A DNA stretch of 20,000 bases from Prorocentrum cordatum (GCA_963575745.1 CAUYUJ010006277.1:1-20000); one strand, 5' to 3'. Shown: positions 1 through 7,520, counted from the first letter of the stretch. Numbers and translations: made by a program. Notes: a model not told the origin generated them from the letters alone.

Positions 1-312
1 GCAGCACTCGTCTACGGCCTGCAGGAAAACGAGGGGGACGCCGAGGCGCCGCGCGTCGCGACGGGCGCGCGTGTTGATCCACCTCGCCAGCGTCTCCCAG
101 TATATGCCCATGCCGTAGCCGAGCCGAAAGTTCTCGTGCTGGTGCCGAGGGTCCAGGACGCCGTGGTTGTCCGAGGCCAATGTCTTCTCCCAGGCAGACC
201 AGACCTCTGGTGGGAAGCGCTTGCCCTCGCGCATGCAGCCCAAGAGCGTGATCAGAGGGTCCCCTGGCTCGAAGCGCTTCGTGCCTTTCAGCTCGAAGAC
301 GTTGATGGCGCC
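1..312 (-). CDS. Partial coding fragment, Pif1-like helicase-type (truncated by window edge)
   Basis: Read on the minus strand, the frame is open without a stop from 312 down to base 1, giving about 104 residues. It runs off the left edge of the window, so the C-terminus is missing. The translation begins GAINVFELKGTKRFEPGD, continues with PLITLLGCMREGKRFPPEVW and later contains LGYGMGIYWETLARWI and GVPLVFLQAVDECC. Composition and codon use (third positions mostly G or C) look coding. The pattern of Leu-Lys/Thr, Arg-Phe, Asp-Pro-Leu, then a Met-Arg-Glu-Gly segment resembles the region after the ATPase motifs in Pif1-like (SF1B) DNA helicases, which are often multi-copy or Helitron-linked. No Walker motif lies inside the window, so the family is an inference. 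Upstream, the frame enters the 60-bp minisatellite with no start codon. This is therefore an internal exon whose splice acceptor lies near the array edge, or a truncated gene copy. Confidence 0.45.
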
Positions 313-780
313 CGATTCGGCTGACGATGGGTTACCACCGCCAGCCCGGAGACAAGGGGTTACCCCTGCCCCCGATTCGGCCGAGGGTGGGTTACCACCC
401 CCGGCCCAGACGCGAGGATTCCCCCTCTGCGCCCGATTCGGCTGACGGTGGGTTACCACCGCCAGCCCGGAGACAAGGGGTTACCCCTGCCCCCGATTCG
501 GCCGAGGGTGGGTTACCACCCCCGGCCCGGACGCAAGGGTTCCCCCCTGCGCCCGATTCGGCTGACGATGGGTTACCACCGCCAGCCCGGAGACAAGGGG
601 TTACCCCTGCCCCCGATTCGGCTGAGGATGGGTTGCCACCCCCGGCCCGGACGCACGGGTCCCCCCCTGCGCCCGATTCGGCCGCCGATGGGTTACCACC
701 GGCGGCCCGGAGACAAGGGGTTACCCCTGCCCCCGATTCGGCCGAGGATGGGTCACCCCCGGCCCGGACGCAAGGGGCTA
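309..780. repeat. 60-bp minisatellite, eight units arranged as 120-bp dimers
   Basis: The decamer CCCGATTCGG recurs at 311, 371, 432, 492, 552, 612, 672 and 732. Two unit types alternate: one carries GGAGACAAGGGGTTACCCC, the other a GACGCAAGGG or GACGCACGGG form. The period is 60 bp except for one 61-bp unit near 421, which shifts the frame. Because 60 is divisible by 3, long frames stay open on both strands. On plus the unit reads roughly PDSADDGLPPPARRQGVTPA; on minus it is Gly/Ala/Cys-rich. I see no convincing reason to call either frame a gene. Confidence 0.9.
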
Positions 781-824
781 CCCCTGCGCCCGGCCGCTGT
801 CTCGTCGTCGTCATCGTCAGCTCC

Positions 825-987
825 TCAGTCGCCCTTTCGGGCACGCAGGCCCATGACTACAACATGTTTGCCGACCACCAGCTCAGACGATGCTACCCGC
901 ACTTCTCAATCGCGCTTTCGGGCACGCAGGGCCATGATAACAACAATTTTGCCCGCGACCAGTTCAGACGGGGCTACCCGCACTTCG
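825..987. repeat. 81-bp tandem duplication
   Basis: Two adjacent copies share CTTTCGGGCACGCAGG (near 834 and 915), a CCATGA-ACAACA stretch, a CAG-TCAGACG stretch and CTACCCGCACTTC. The period of 81 bp keeps the frame, giving a 27-residue repeat in two frames. The copies differ at many positions without a clear bias for silent change. The right copy runs directly into the first degenerate unit of the 161-bp satellite. Confidence 0.75.
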
Positions 988-2372
988 CTCACAGACGAAG
1001 CTCCCGCTTGGTAACTCCCCGGTTGTCAGGCCGCAGGAGCGAGTTCCCCTTCGATCCTCAAAATCGGTCCTAACATCCGTCCGCAGACCTCCAAGTGACG
1101 ACAGTTAGTAGAATCCGATGACCCGCCTCGGATTCGAACATGATGCGCGGGCCCCATCGGGAGGGGGCTGCCGCCTGAGATTTCCTTGCAATTCACTCAC
1201 AGACGAGGTTCCCGCTTGAGACTTCCTTCATATTCAAGCCTCAGGAGCCCCAAAATGACGACAGTTACAAGTTTCAGGATGACCCGCTCGGATTCGTAAC
1301 ATGATCTGCGGGTCCCATAGGGAGGGGGCTCCCGCCTGAGACTTCCTCACAATTCACTCACAGACGAGGCTCCCGCTCGATACTTCTTTCATATTCAAGC
1401 CTCAGGAGCCCAAGCGACGACAGTTACAGGTTTCAGGATGACCCGCCTCGGATTAGTAACATGATCTGCGGGCCCCACAGGGAGGGGGTTCCCGCCGAAC
1501 ACTTCCTCGCAATTCACTCACAGACGAGGCTCCCGCCTGATACTTCCTCCGTAATCAAACCTCAAGAGCGCGAAAGTGGCGACGGTTACAAGTTTCAGGA
1601 TGACCCGCTCGGATTCGTAACATGATCTGCGGGCCCCAATAGGGAGGGGGCTGCCGCCTGAGACTTCCTCACAATTCACTCACAGACGAAGCGCCCGCGC
1701 GATACTTCTTTCATATTCAAGCCTCAGGAGCCCAAAAATGACGACAGTTACAGGTTTCAGGATGACCCGCTCGGATTCGTAACATGATCTGCGGGCCGCA
1801 TCGGGAGGGGGCTCCCGCCGGAGACTTCCTCGCAATTCACTCACAGACGAGGCTCCCGCCTGATACTTCCTCCATATTCAGGCCTCAAGAGCCCAAAAGT
1901 GACGACAGTTACACGTTTCGGATGACCCGCTCGGATTACCAACATGCGCGGGCCCCATATGGAGGGGGCTCCCGCCTGAGACTTCTTCGCAATTCACTCA
2001 CAATTCACTCACAGACGAGGCTCCCGCCTGATACTTCCTCCGTAATCAAACCTCAAGAGCGCGACAGTGGCGACAGTTACAGGTTTCTGGATGACCCGCT
2101 CGGATTCGTAACGTGATCTGCGGGCCCCAATAGGGAGGGGGCTGCCGCCCGAGACTTCCTCACAATTCACTCACAGACGAAGCGCCCGCGCGATACTTCT
2201 TTCATAGTCAAGCCTCAGGAGCCCCAAAGTGACGACAGTTACACGTTTCGGATGACCCGCTCGGATTACCAACATGAAGTGCGGGCCCCTTAGGGAGGGG
2301 GCTCCCGCCTGAGACCTCTCGCAATTCACTCACCGACGAGGCTCCCGCCTGATACTTCCTCCATATTCAATC
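980..2372. repeat. ~161-bp satellite array, about eight units
   Basis: The anchor ATGATCTGCGGGCCCC or a close variant occurs at 1140, 1301, 1461, 1622, 1784, 1944, 2113 and 2274, a spacing of 160-162 bp apart from one 169-bp unit caused by a local duplication of CAATTCACTCA. Each unit contains GGGAGGGGGCTCCCGCC, AATTCACTCACAGACGA, a TACTTCCTCC- or TACTTCTTTCA-type segment, CCTCAGGAGCCC and GACGACAGTTACA. A diverged partial unit starts near 980. The array ends near 2372, where a TGA-rich tract begins. Diagnostic variants recur every third unit. Confidence 0.92.
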
Positions 2373-2374
2373 TA

Positions 2375-2795
2375 GGGAGTGATTGATGACGAAGTGATGA
2401 GTCAGTGAGTGCTGATGATGAGTGAGTGATGAGTGAGTGATGATGATGCTGATGATGATGATGATGACCAGTGAATGGGTGATCGAGAGATGATGATGGT
2501 GATGGTGACGATGATGTTGAGAGAGGCGGCGGTCCTACCGTCGGAGGACCACTGCCTCCGAAGCCTACTGAGGATGAGTGAGTAATTGAATGAGTGAATG
2601 GGTGATAGAATGGTGATGATGGTGACGATGATGATGATGAGGATGATGAGGATGATGAGTAGTGATGACGGTGATGGTGGTTGATGGTGATGATGATGGT
2701 AATGATGATGAGTGTGTGCGTGTGATGACGATGATGGTGGTTGATGGTGATGATGACGGTGATGATGGTGTGTGTGAGAGAGAGAGAGAGAGGAA
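2375..2795. repeat. Degenerate TGA/GAT trinucleotide tract
   Basis: Runs of GATGAT, GAGTGA and GGTGATG are interrupted by a unique insert at about 2518-2575 that includes GGCGGCGGTCCTACCG. The tract ends in a (GA)n stretch at about 2775-2793. The reverse strand reads as a Ser/His/Ile/Thr-rich open frame, which is an artefact of composition. Confidence 0.85.
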
Positions 2796-2859
2796 AGGGG
2801 GGGCGTGAGATCCTGCGCGGCGTGTGCAGAGAAACCAAGAACCCCACTTTGGATGTGGG

Positions 2860-3410
2860 GAAAAATGTGGCTCTCGCCTTCGCGTGGAGCACATTCGTTT
2901 CTTAAATTGAAAGAGCTTCACGGGTTGAGGGCGGGTGGTTTTCAACATGTGGCTCTCGCCTTAGCGCCGCGTACATTCGTTTTCAAACGTTGCAAGGGCT
3001 TCACGGATTGAGGGCGGGTGGTTTTCAAGATGTGGCTCTCGCCTGAGCGCCACGCACTTTCGTTGGTAAAATTACAAAGCTTCACGGATTGAGGACGGGT
3101 GGTTTTCAAAATGTGGCTCTCGCCTAAAAGCCGCGCGCATTCGTTATACAAAATGACACGAGTTTCACGGATTGGGGGCGGGCCGTTTTCAAAATATGGT
3201 TCTCTTAAGCGCCGCGCACATTCGTTTCAACACTTTGCAAGAGCTTCACGGACTGAGGGCGGGTCGTTTTCTAAATGTGGCTCTCGCTTTAGCATCGCAC
3301 AAATTCGTTAAAAACTTACAACCATTCCCCAGATTGAGAGCGGATCGTTTTCAACATGTGGTTCTCGCCTTAGCGCCGCGCACATTCGTTTTCAAAACCT
3401 GCAAGGGTTC
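2860..3410 (+). repeat. Family B, locus 1: ~82-bp tandem array, about seven units
   Basis: The box GCTTCACGGATTGAGGGCGG or a variant recurs at about 2915, 2998, 3079, 3162, 3243, 3324 and 3407, a spacing of 81-83 bp. Each unit then has a GGTTTTCAA-ATGTGGCTCTCGCC segment, a GCGCCGCGCACATTCGTT-like segment and a short A/T-rich link ending TGCAAGAG. The period is not divisible by 3 and units differ by 1-2 bp indels, so no protein repeat is implied. Confidence 0.9.
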
Positions 3411-3510
3411 CACTTGCTCCCATGATCCGCGTACCAGGAATGGTATTTTGGAAGGATTCAGGATTATGCGGGCGCAACAGTTTTGTTGACTCTTGGGTTT
3501 CCACTGGTCC
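3411..3510 (+). repeat. Family B, locus 1: core with internal deletion
   Basis: After the last 82-bp unit the sequence matches the start of the longer core at 15302-15640 (GTACCAGGAATGGTATTTTG, then GGATTATGCGGGCGCAACAG). At TTTTGTTGA it jumps straight to the end box TCTTGGGTTTCCACTGGTCC. About 230 bp present at the 14.9-16.2 kb copy are missing. The trinucleotide tract follows at once. Confidence 0.8.
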
Positions 3511-3604
3511 CCTTCCTCCTCCTCCTCCTCCCCCTCCTCCTCCTCCTCCTCCTCCTCCTCCTCCTCCTCCTCCTCCTCCTCCTCCTCCTCCTCCTCCTCT
3601 TCCG
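3511..3604 (+). repeat. (CCT)n microsatellite, tail of family B locus 1
   Basis: A nearly pure run of CCT with few interruptions starts directly after the family B end box. Open frames of poly-Pro, poly-Ser, poly-Arg and poly-Glu across it are composition artefacts. Confidence 0.95.
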
Positions 3605-3621
3605 TTCCTGATCCTTCCAAA

Positions 3622-4050
3622 TCACGCCCCCTGTCGTTCCCCAGGGTCGGCCGGTGGGGCGGGAGTGGCGTTCCACCTGAGACTTCCTCAATATCTATGA
3701 CGTCGAAGGTTCGCGGATGGAGGGCGTGGTTTTCAAAATGTGGCTCTCGCCTAAAAGCCGCGCAAGTTCGTCTGACTTTACAATTGACAAGAGCTTGACT
3801 GATGGAGGGCGGTTCCTTTTCAAGCTCTCGCTCGCGTCTTCGCACCGCGCGCCGCCGTCTTAAACGTTGTACAAATATTTCACGGATGGCGGTCCGTTTT
3901 CAAAATGCGGTTCTCGCCTTAACACCAGGCACATTCGTCTTAGCAGTTTGTAAAAGCTTCACGGATGGAGGGCGGTTCCTTTCAAACATGTGGCGCTCGC
4001 CTTAACGCCGCGCGCACTCGTCTTAACAGTTAACACCAGTGTCAAATACT
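3622..4050 (+). repeat. Family B, locus 2: head and ~82-bp array, about four units
   Basis: A head segment with CTGTCGTTCCCCAGGG and CCACCTGAGACTTCCTCA leads into 82-bp units whose box (CGCGGATGGAGGGCG and variants) falls near 3708, 3793, 3877 and 3957. The units carry the same CTCTCGCC and CGCGCACATTCGT-like words as locus 1 but are more diverged. The array ends near 4045 in CTTAACAGTTAACACC. Confidence 0.8.
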
Positions 4051-4370
4051 CTTATGGTTGACGTCCCAGAAACAGCGTTCGGGTATGGTCTCGGATTGTC
4101 AGGACGCGATCGTCACGTTGGTCTGCGGCGTTGCAACCCCAGGAATCACATTCTGGCGATATCCTGGATCCGTCAAGACGCAACAGACACGTTGCTTCGC
4201 GGCGCTGCAGTTCCAGAAGTTGTGCTTTGGCATGACTGATCAATTTAAAACGTTTGTCTTCCAACGTGCCACTTCCCGCAGTGAGAACAATGCTTTGTAG
4301 GGCCTCTGAAGAGGGAACTTAGATGGAGGGTCTATTGCAATATCATTGGTGAGTCTTGGGTGTACACTGG
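4051..4370 (+). repeat. Family B, locus 2: core and end box
   Basis: This segment aligns along its whole length with 15310-15640 and with the reverse complement of 19616-19960. Shared landmarks are GACGTCCCAGAAACAGCGTT, GGATCCGTCAAGACGCAACA, CTTTGGCATGACTG, GTCTTCCAACG, GGGCCTCTGAAGAGGGA and the end box TCTTGGGTGTACACTGGTCC. Inside the core, segments of about 75 bp repeat in diverged form. No conserved protein frame is seen. Confidence 0.85.
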
Positions 4371-4612
4371 TCCTCCCTCTTCCTCCTCCTCCTCCTCCTC
4401 CTCCTCCTGGTCGTTCGTCCTCCCTCCTCCTCCTCCTCCCTCCTCCTCCTCCTTCTCCTCCTGCCTCCTCCTCTTTCTTCTCGTTTTTCTCCTCCTCCTC
4501 CTCCTCCTCCTCTTCCTCCTCTTCCTCCCTCATTCCTCCTCCTAATTCTATTCCTCCTCCTCCTCCTCCTTCTCCTTCGCCCCCTCCTCCTCCTACCCCT
4601 CCTCCTCCCCTC
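4371..4612 (+). repeat. Imperfect CCT-rich tract, tail of family B locus 2
   Basis: About 240 bp of CTCCTC/TCCTCC with T-rich interruptions directly follow the end box. It gives spurious open frames on both strands (Ser/Pro/Leu-rich on plus, Glu/Gly/Arg-rich on minus). Confidence 0.9.
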
Positions 4613-4789
4613 GTCGTGAAGGTTTTTGGCAGCTCTTGGCATCCAGGGGCCTCCACCGCGCCCCCAGGGCCGCCGAAGCACGACTCGGGACGAGCAGCCC
4701 CTCCCAGGCGCATTGCGGAACAATCACCACGTACTCCCTCCTCCTCCCTTCGGTGGCAACTCATGGGAGCCTCCCGTACCATCTTGTCG
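4613..4789. other. Intergenic segment with no recognised feature
   Basis: This GC-rich sequence between the CCT tract and the short minisatellite has several overlapping short open frames but no domain or motif I recognise. It includes a small CCTCCTCCC run near 4738. Confidence 0.4.
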
Positions 4790-4945
4790 GCTCTTGCGAA
4801 TCGATGCTAATCGGCACTGAATGCGCCAATCGACGCTAATCGACGCTCAATGGACGCTAATCGACGCTAGCCGGCGCTAAATCGGCGCTATCTCATCGTC
4901 TCCAAACGCCAATCGACGCGAATCGACGCTAGAAACGGAATTGAC
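4790..4945. repeat. Short-period minisatellite around AATCGACGCT
   Basis: The words AATCGACGCT, AATCGGC and AATCGACGCG recur about ten times with spacing of roughly 11-14 bp. The tract lies just upstream of the retroelement remnant, so it may mark that element's 5' side or be an independent minisatellite. Confidence 0.75.
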
Positions 4946-4968
4946 AGGGTATACCAGGCTCCCATGAT

Positions 4969-5278
4969 TTGCCACCGAACCCTTCCTCTTCCTCCTCGGA
5001 TTTATTTGCTCGCATTCGGCCTGAGGCACTTTCGGACGAGCTGCCTGAGCTGACGGTGGATGCTATTCGCTGCACCATACGTAAGATGCGGCCGAACGCA
5101 GGTCTTGATGTCGATCAATCATTCACTCCTCTCGATTTCGAGAGGCTGCCAGACACAACCCTGCAATCTCTTTGTGATCTTTACACGGCATGCGAGCAGC
5201 TCGGGATGGCTCCTCGAAGCAATGGGGCGATGTCACAACACTTGCTTGAGACGCTGCTATTGCAGGTACGTCTGCACT
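4969..5278 (+). pseudogene. Reverse transcriptase N-terminal fragment
   Basis: The frame from 4969 to the stop at 5278 encodes about 103 residues. Residues 20-80 contain LTVDAIRCTIRKMRPNAG, LDVDQSFTPLDFERLPD and SLCDLYTACEQLGMAP. This fits the stretch just ahead of the RT palm in LINE-type polymerases, where a variable helix is followed by Gly-x-(Asp)-x-hydrophobic-x-Pro, then a Leu-Pro-Asp helix and a Trp/Ala-Pro turn. After AP the expected Leu-Pro-Lys-Pro segment is replaced by unrelated residues. The usual RT continuation resumes in another frame at about 5250, so sequence encoding the first palm motif is lost or frameshifted. The Met at 4969 only marks an open frame and is not a proven start. 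Confidence 0.6.
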
Positions 5279-5501
5279 GAGAGAAGCCATTCGCAGGGTC
5301 CTGGATGCCGAGTTATACAAGCGTATTGGGATCCCTTTTAGTCAAGCCATGATGGACATTAAAGGAATTTACGATCCGAGTATCTGGGATATTGTGGATT
5401 ACGCTGCGTTGCGGCTTCCTCCTCCTCCTCCTCCTCCCAGGTTTCCTTTCAGTCATGCTGGGGTTGGATATTCAGCTTTGCATTGCGCCTCGCCTCCTTA
5501 G
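5250..5501 (+). pseudogene. RT palm fragment with motif A-like sequence and CCT insertion
   Basis: The frame open from 5250 to the stop at 5499-5501 contains ALREAIRRVLDAELYKRIG followed by AMMDIKGIYDPSIWDI. The latter fits RT motif A (hydrophobic-Asp-hydrophobic-x-x-x-Tyr-Asp). The presumed metal-binding Asp is at 5355-5357 and the second Asp at 5373-5375. Shortly after, the residues AALRL run into a poly-proline stretch encoded by a CCT run at 5417-5438, where RT families normally continue with a Leu-Gly-aromatic segment. Real palm sequence then reappears in a different frame (APRLLSLSGAHSRAF, near 5485-5530). The fragment is non-functional. Confidence 0.6.
5417..5438 (+). repeat. Short CCT run inside the RT fragment
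   Basis: TTCCTCCTCCTCCTCCTCC interrupts the RT palm frame, giving six prolines in a place where RT domains have no such insertion. It is in the same orientation as the larger CCT tracts. Confidence 0.75.
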
Positions 5502-5937
5502 CCTGAGCGGGGCTCACAGCAGAGCGTTCCAGCCTTTCCATCCATTGCCCAAAGACTCAGGAATGGACCCTATGGTGGTTTTACCCAAGGACTCGCCAAA
5601 TGTTTGGCATATGTTATTCTGGATCGTGTTGCTTCTACCCCACTCCCAGCTCCACAGCGTATCAGAATGTACACAATGCATCTGGACGTATCATCTGATG
5701 CTACGGACCCTGGGCTCCAAACGTTGTGTCGTCGATCCTACGGTTGGCGCAGTAGATCTTGTGGCCAGTTCTATGAAGGCGCACAGACTCCAACTTGCGG
5801 ACAAGAGCGTTGTCCTCAGCCCGTCGCACTCGCTTGCTAAACTTATCGCTTCTTGTTTGAAACGTCGTGGGGTCAAGATCACGGCGGTGCTCCAGGCTCC
5901 GTACTTGGGAATCGACCTGGGCGGGGGTCGGAGATAG
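5440..5937 (+). pseudogene. RT palm-to-thumb fragment with damaged motif C
   Basis: One plus frame ends at 5937 and carries APRLLSLSGAHSRAFQPF near its start. After a frame excursion it carries VGAVDLVASSMKAHRLQLAD, KSVVLSPSHSLAKLIASCL and APYLGIDLGGGRR. The last stretch fits the conserved RT region with a Lys-Ser/Thr strand followed by a hydrophobic-Leu-Gly-hydrophobic-Asp motif. In the intervening part (frame through 5604-5700) the expected Tyr-x-Asp-Asp catalytic box is represented by YTMHLDVSSDATD. Only one Asp (5685-5687) remains where two adjacent ones are expected. Together with the frameshifts this indicates a dead enzyme. Confidence 0.6.
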
Positions 5938-6300
5938 GCGAGGAGGACGAGGAGGCAGAGAGTTGTGAAGGGTACGTTGCAACACCGCAAACTTCGAGGA
6001 TATGCTCGCTCGGCGAGGAAAGCACTTGATTACCAAGAAAAGTGAGCTGGCGGGACCACAGGCATGTTGTAATTACGGTTTGGATGTTTACGGTGTCATG
6101 GGCCAACAGCTTCAGCATCTCTGGCAGCGATTAGGGGCAGTCTCTAGATCAGGGAAGAATAAGCAAATGCCTGACCACTCTGTTGGATATTCGCGCGCCC
6201 AATCGAGACCCAAACATCACGCTTCCTACGCCGTGCGTTCGGACATGGCTCGGTTCCCGTCTTCGCATGCTGGTATGTTTTGACTCTGGGATGAGCTTCG
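5938..6300 (+). pseudogene. Post-thumb retroelement fragments
   Basis: Short pieces in several frames keep the character of the region between RT and RNase H. One frame from 6002 contains LAGPQACCNYGLDVYGVMGQ then LQHLWQRLGAVSRSGKN, consistent with the helical region after the thumb. Another frame near 6183-6250 contains RAPNRDPNITLPTPCVRTWL, consistent with the Asp-Pro-x-hydrophobic segment that follows it. Stops and frame changes separate the pieces. The assignment rests on order and family memory. Confidence 0.45.
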
Positions 6301-6451
6301 GAGGGATTTGGTGGGTATTGATTGTAGTAGACGCACTAAGCAGATTCGGGGACCTATCTCGACTGATTTGGTGCATTTCCCTTCTGCTGGTTGGACCCCC
6401 ACGGCGCCCAACGACTGGAAAAGTACCCCGCTTTTCTGCAGACATGTCTGA
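6284..6451 (+). pseudogene. Retroelement linker fragment
   Basis: The frame open from 6284 to the stop at 6449-6451 encodes LWDELRRDLVGIDCSRR, then IRGPISTDLVHFPSAGW and TPTAPNDW. An Arg-Gly-Pro-Ile segment followed by Ala-Gly-Trp and a Pro-x-x-Trp end is typical of the linker before the RNase H part in the dinoflagellate-type elements I recall. It has no start codon of its own and is joined by frameshifts to the pieces on either side. Confidence 0.45.
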
Positions 6452-6699
6452 CTTCCATTGGACGTTTCCACCCAATGCGTTAGTTTCTGCTGACGAAGCC
6501 CAGGAATTCTTGGAGGACTTTCGAGCCACGCTTGCGGCTCAGCAGTGGCCCGCAGCCGAATCTCTTTTGTGCGGATCTGGTATCGCAGCGGGTGTTGTTA
6601 ATATGTCTCGTCGTGCGCTTTTCGCGCCAGCTAGAAGGAGCTAAGTACGGCATGCAGATAGCTGAGGTTGTGGTTTGTATTGCCACAAGGGGGCGTTGG

Positions 6700-7190
6700 A
6701 TGGAGGGTAGGGAGCTTCAGGCGGGTAACGAATGTCCACGCTGCAAGCTTGCCAATCGAGAGTCCACTTCCGAGACGACATTACACAGGCACTGGCTTTG
6801 CCCGGGCAATGCAGATCATCCTGCCGTTGCCGACTCCTCTAGTCCCGTCCCCAAGGCCATATCCCAAGGGGAGGCAGAAGCATGCTTCTGTCACCGGGGA
6901 CTGCTGCCGCGTAGTTGGATGTGCGTGGAACCGCCGCCGACTCAGGAATGTTGGCACCCTGCGGATTTCTTGCTCAACAACTTCGGCCCAGGAGCCCTTG
7001 GGACGGGGACGGCTGGCAGTCCTGTTTTTGTATCTGGTGATGCTTCGGGAGGGAAGGAAGGAGGAGATGAGCGACTGCGCAGGGCTGGTCTTGCCGTATC
7101 TGCTCTTGTTTCAAAAAATACATGTATTCTCGGTCATGTTGTTTTTGGCCCCTTCGTTGGCCGCCATCAGTCTGTTCCCAGGGGGGCTCT
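6700..7190 (+). pseudogene. Cys/His cluster and N-terminal part of RNase H domain
   Basis: This frame, open from about 6532 to 7254, contains GNECPRCKLANRESTSETT followed by LHRHWLCPGNADHP. That is a C-x2-C-x13-H-x-H-x2-C arrangement at 6733-6803, likely a zinc-binding element. Next come CFCHRGLLPRSWM and, at about 7021-7100, VFVSGDASGGKEGGDERLRR. This matches the first strand of RNase H with its first catalytic Asp at 7039-7041. The frame later reads GPFVGRHQSVPRGALG, where families have an Arg-Ala-Glu carrying the catalytic Glu. Here that Glu is absent, and the true continuation switches frame at about 7190. Confidence 0.6.
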
Positions 7191-7520
7191 GGGGCCTCGA
7201 GCTGGCTATCCGACCTATTCAGGGGGATTCGGTTTACATCACGGACAATGCTGAAGTTTCGATGGGCTGGGTTCATCGCCTGTGCGACAGGCCGGAAGGA
7301 GCTCTAGCTGACATTACGAGAGAGATCGGTGGGCTGTTCACGGCTCGCAGTGGTTCAACTGTCGTGCTTAAAGTCGCTTGTTACGTCGAAGTTTCCGACC
7401 GGGTGTTCGAGCGTTCTCCCAATTGCATGCTTTCAGGTAACAAGGCCGCCGATGTTTTCGCCACTGAAGCAGCTCGCATTGCCAGAGCTGCAGAATTTTA
7501 TCGTGGAAGGGTTGTGGAGG
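7185..7520 (+). pseudogene. C-terminal part of RNase H domain, fused to a GAG tract
   Basis: In the next frame the sequence continues as LWGLELAIRPIQGDSVYITD, with the catalytic-type Asp at 7244-7246. Then come a Trp-containing helix (MGWVHRLCDRPEGA), TVVLKVACYVEVSDRV and finally GNKAADVFATEAARIARAA. The Gly-Asn-x-x-Ala-Asp motif at 7436-7453 is the classical last RNase H motif. The frame then enters a GAG tract at 7517 and becomes poly-Glu. Catalytic residues are partly preserved, but the domain is split across two frames. Confidence 0.65.

Larger units (their letters stand above)
4960..7520 (+). mobile_element. Degenerate LINE-like retroelement: RT, Cys/His cluster, RNase H
   Basis: Protein fragments in the order expected for a non-LTR retrotransposon pol appear on the plus strand in all three frames: an RT N-terminal region, a motif A-like segment, a damaged motif C, an RT thumb-like region, a linker, a Cys/His cluster and an RNase H domain. 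Frame changes occur near 5250, 5500, 5600, 5700, 5940, 6180, 6280, 6450 and 7190, so no full-length product is possible. A CCT run sits inside the RT frame near 5417-5438 and a GAG run fuses to the RNase H end at 7517. The wording of the fragments matches my memory of RT-RNase H elements common in dinoflagellates. I find no apurinic endonuclease domain upstream, so the element is probably 5' truncated. Confidence 0.75.

Noticed and set aside
2942-3320. Short protein repeats (GGRF-LALAP type) from the 82-bp array
   Set aside because: The unit length (81-83 bp) and indels change the frame from unit to unit, so no consistent protein repeat exists.
2860-3410. CRISPR array
   Set aside because: The repeats are ~82 bp and contiguous with no unique spacers of regular length, there are no cas genes, and the context is eukaryotic. 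The same reasoning excludes the 60-, 89-, 137- and 161-bp arrays.
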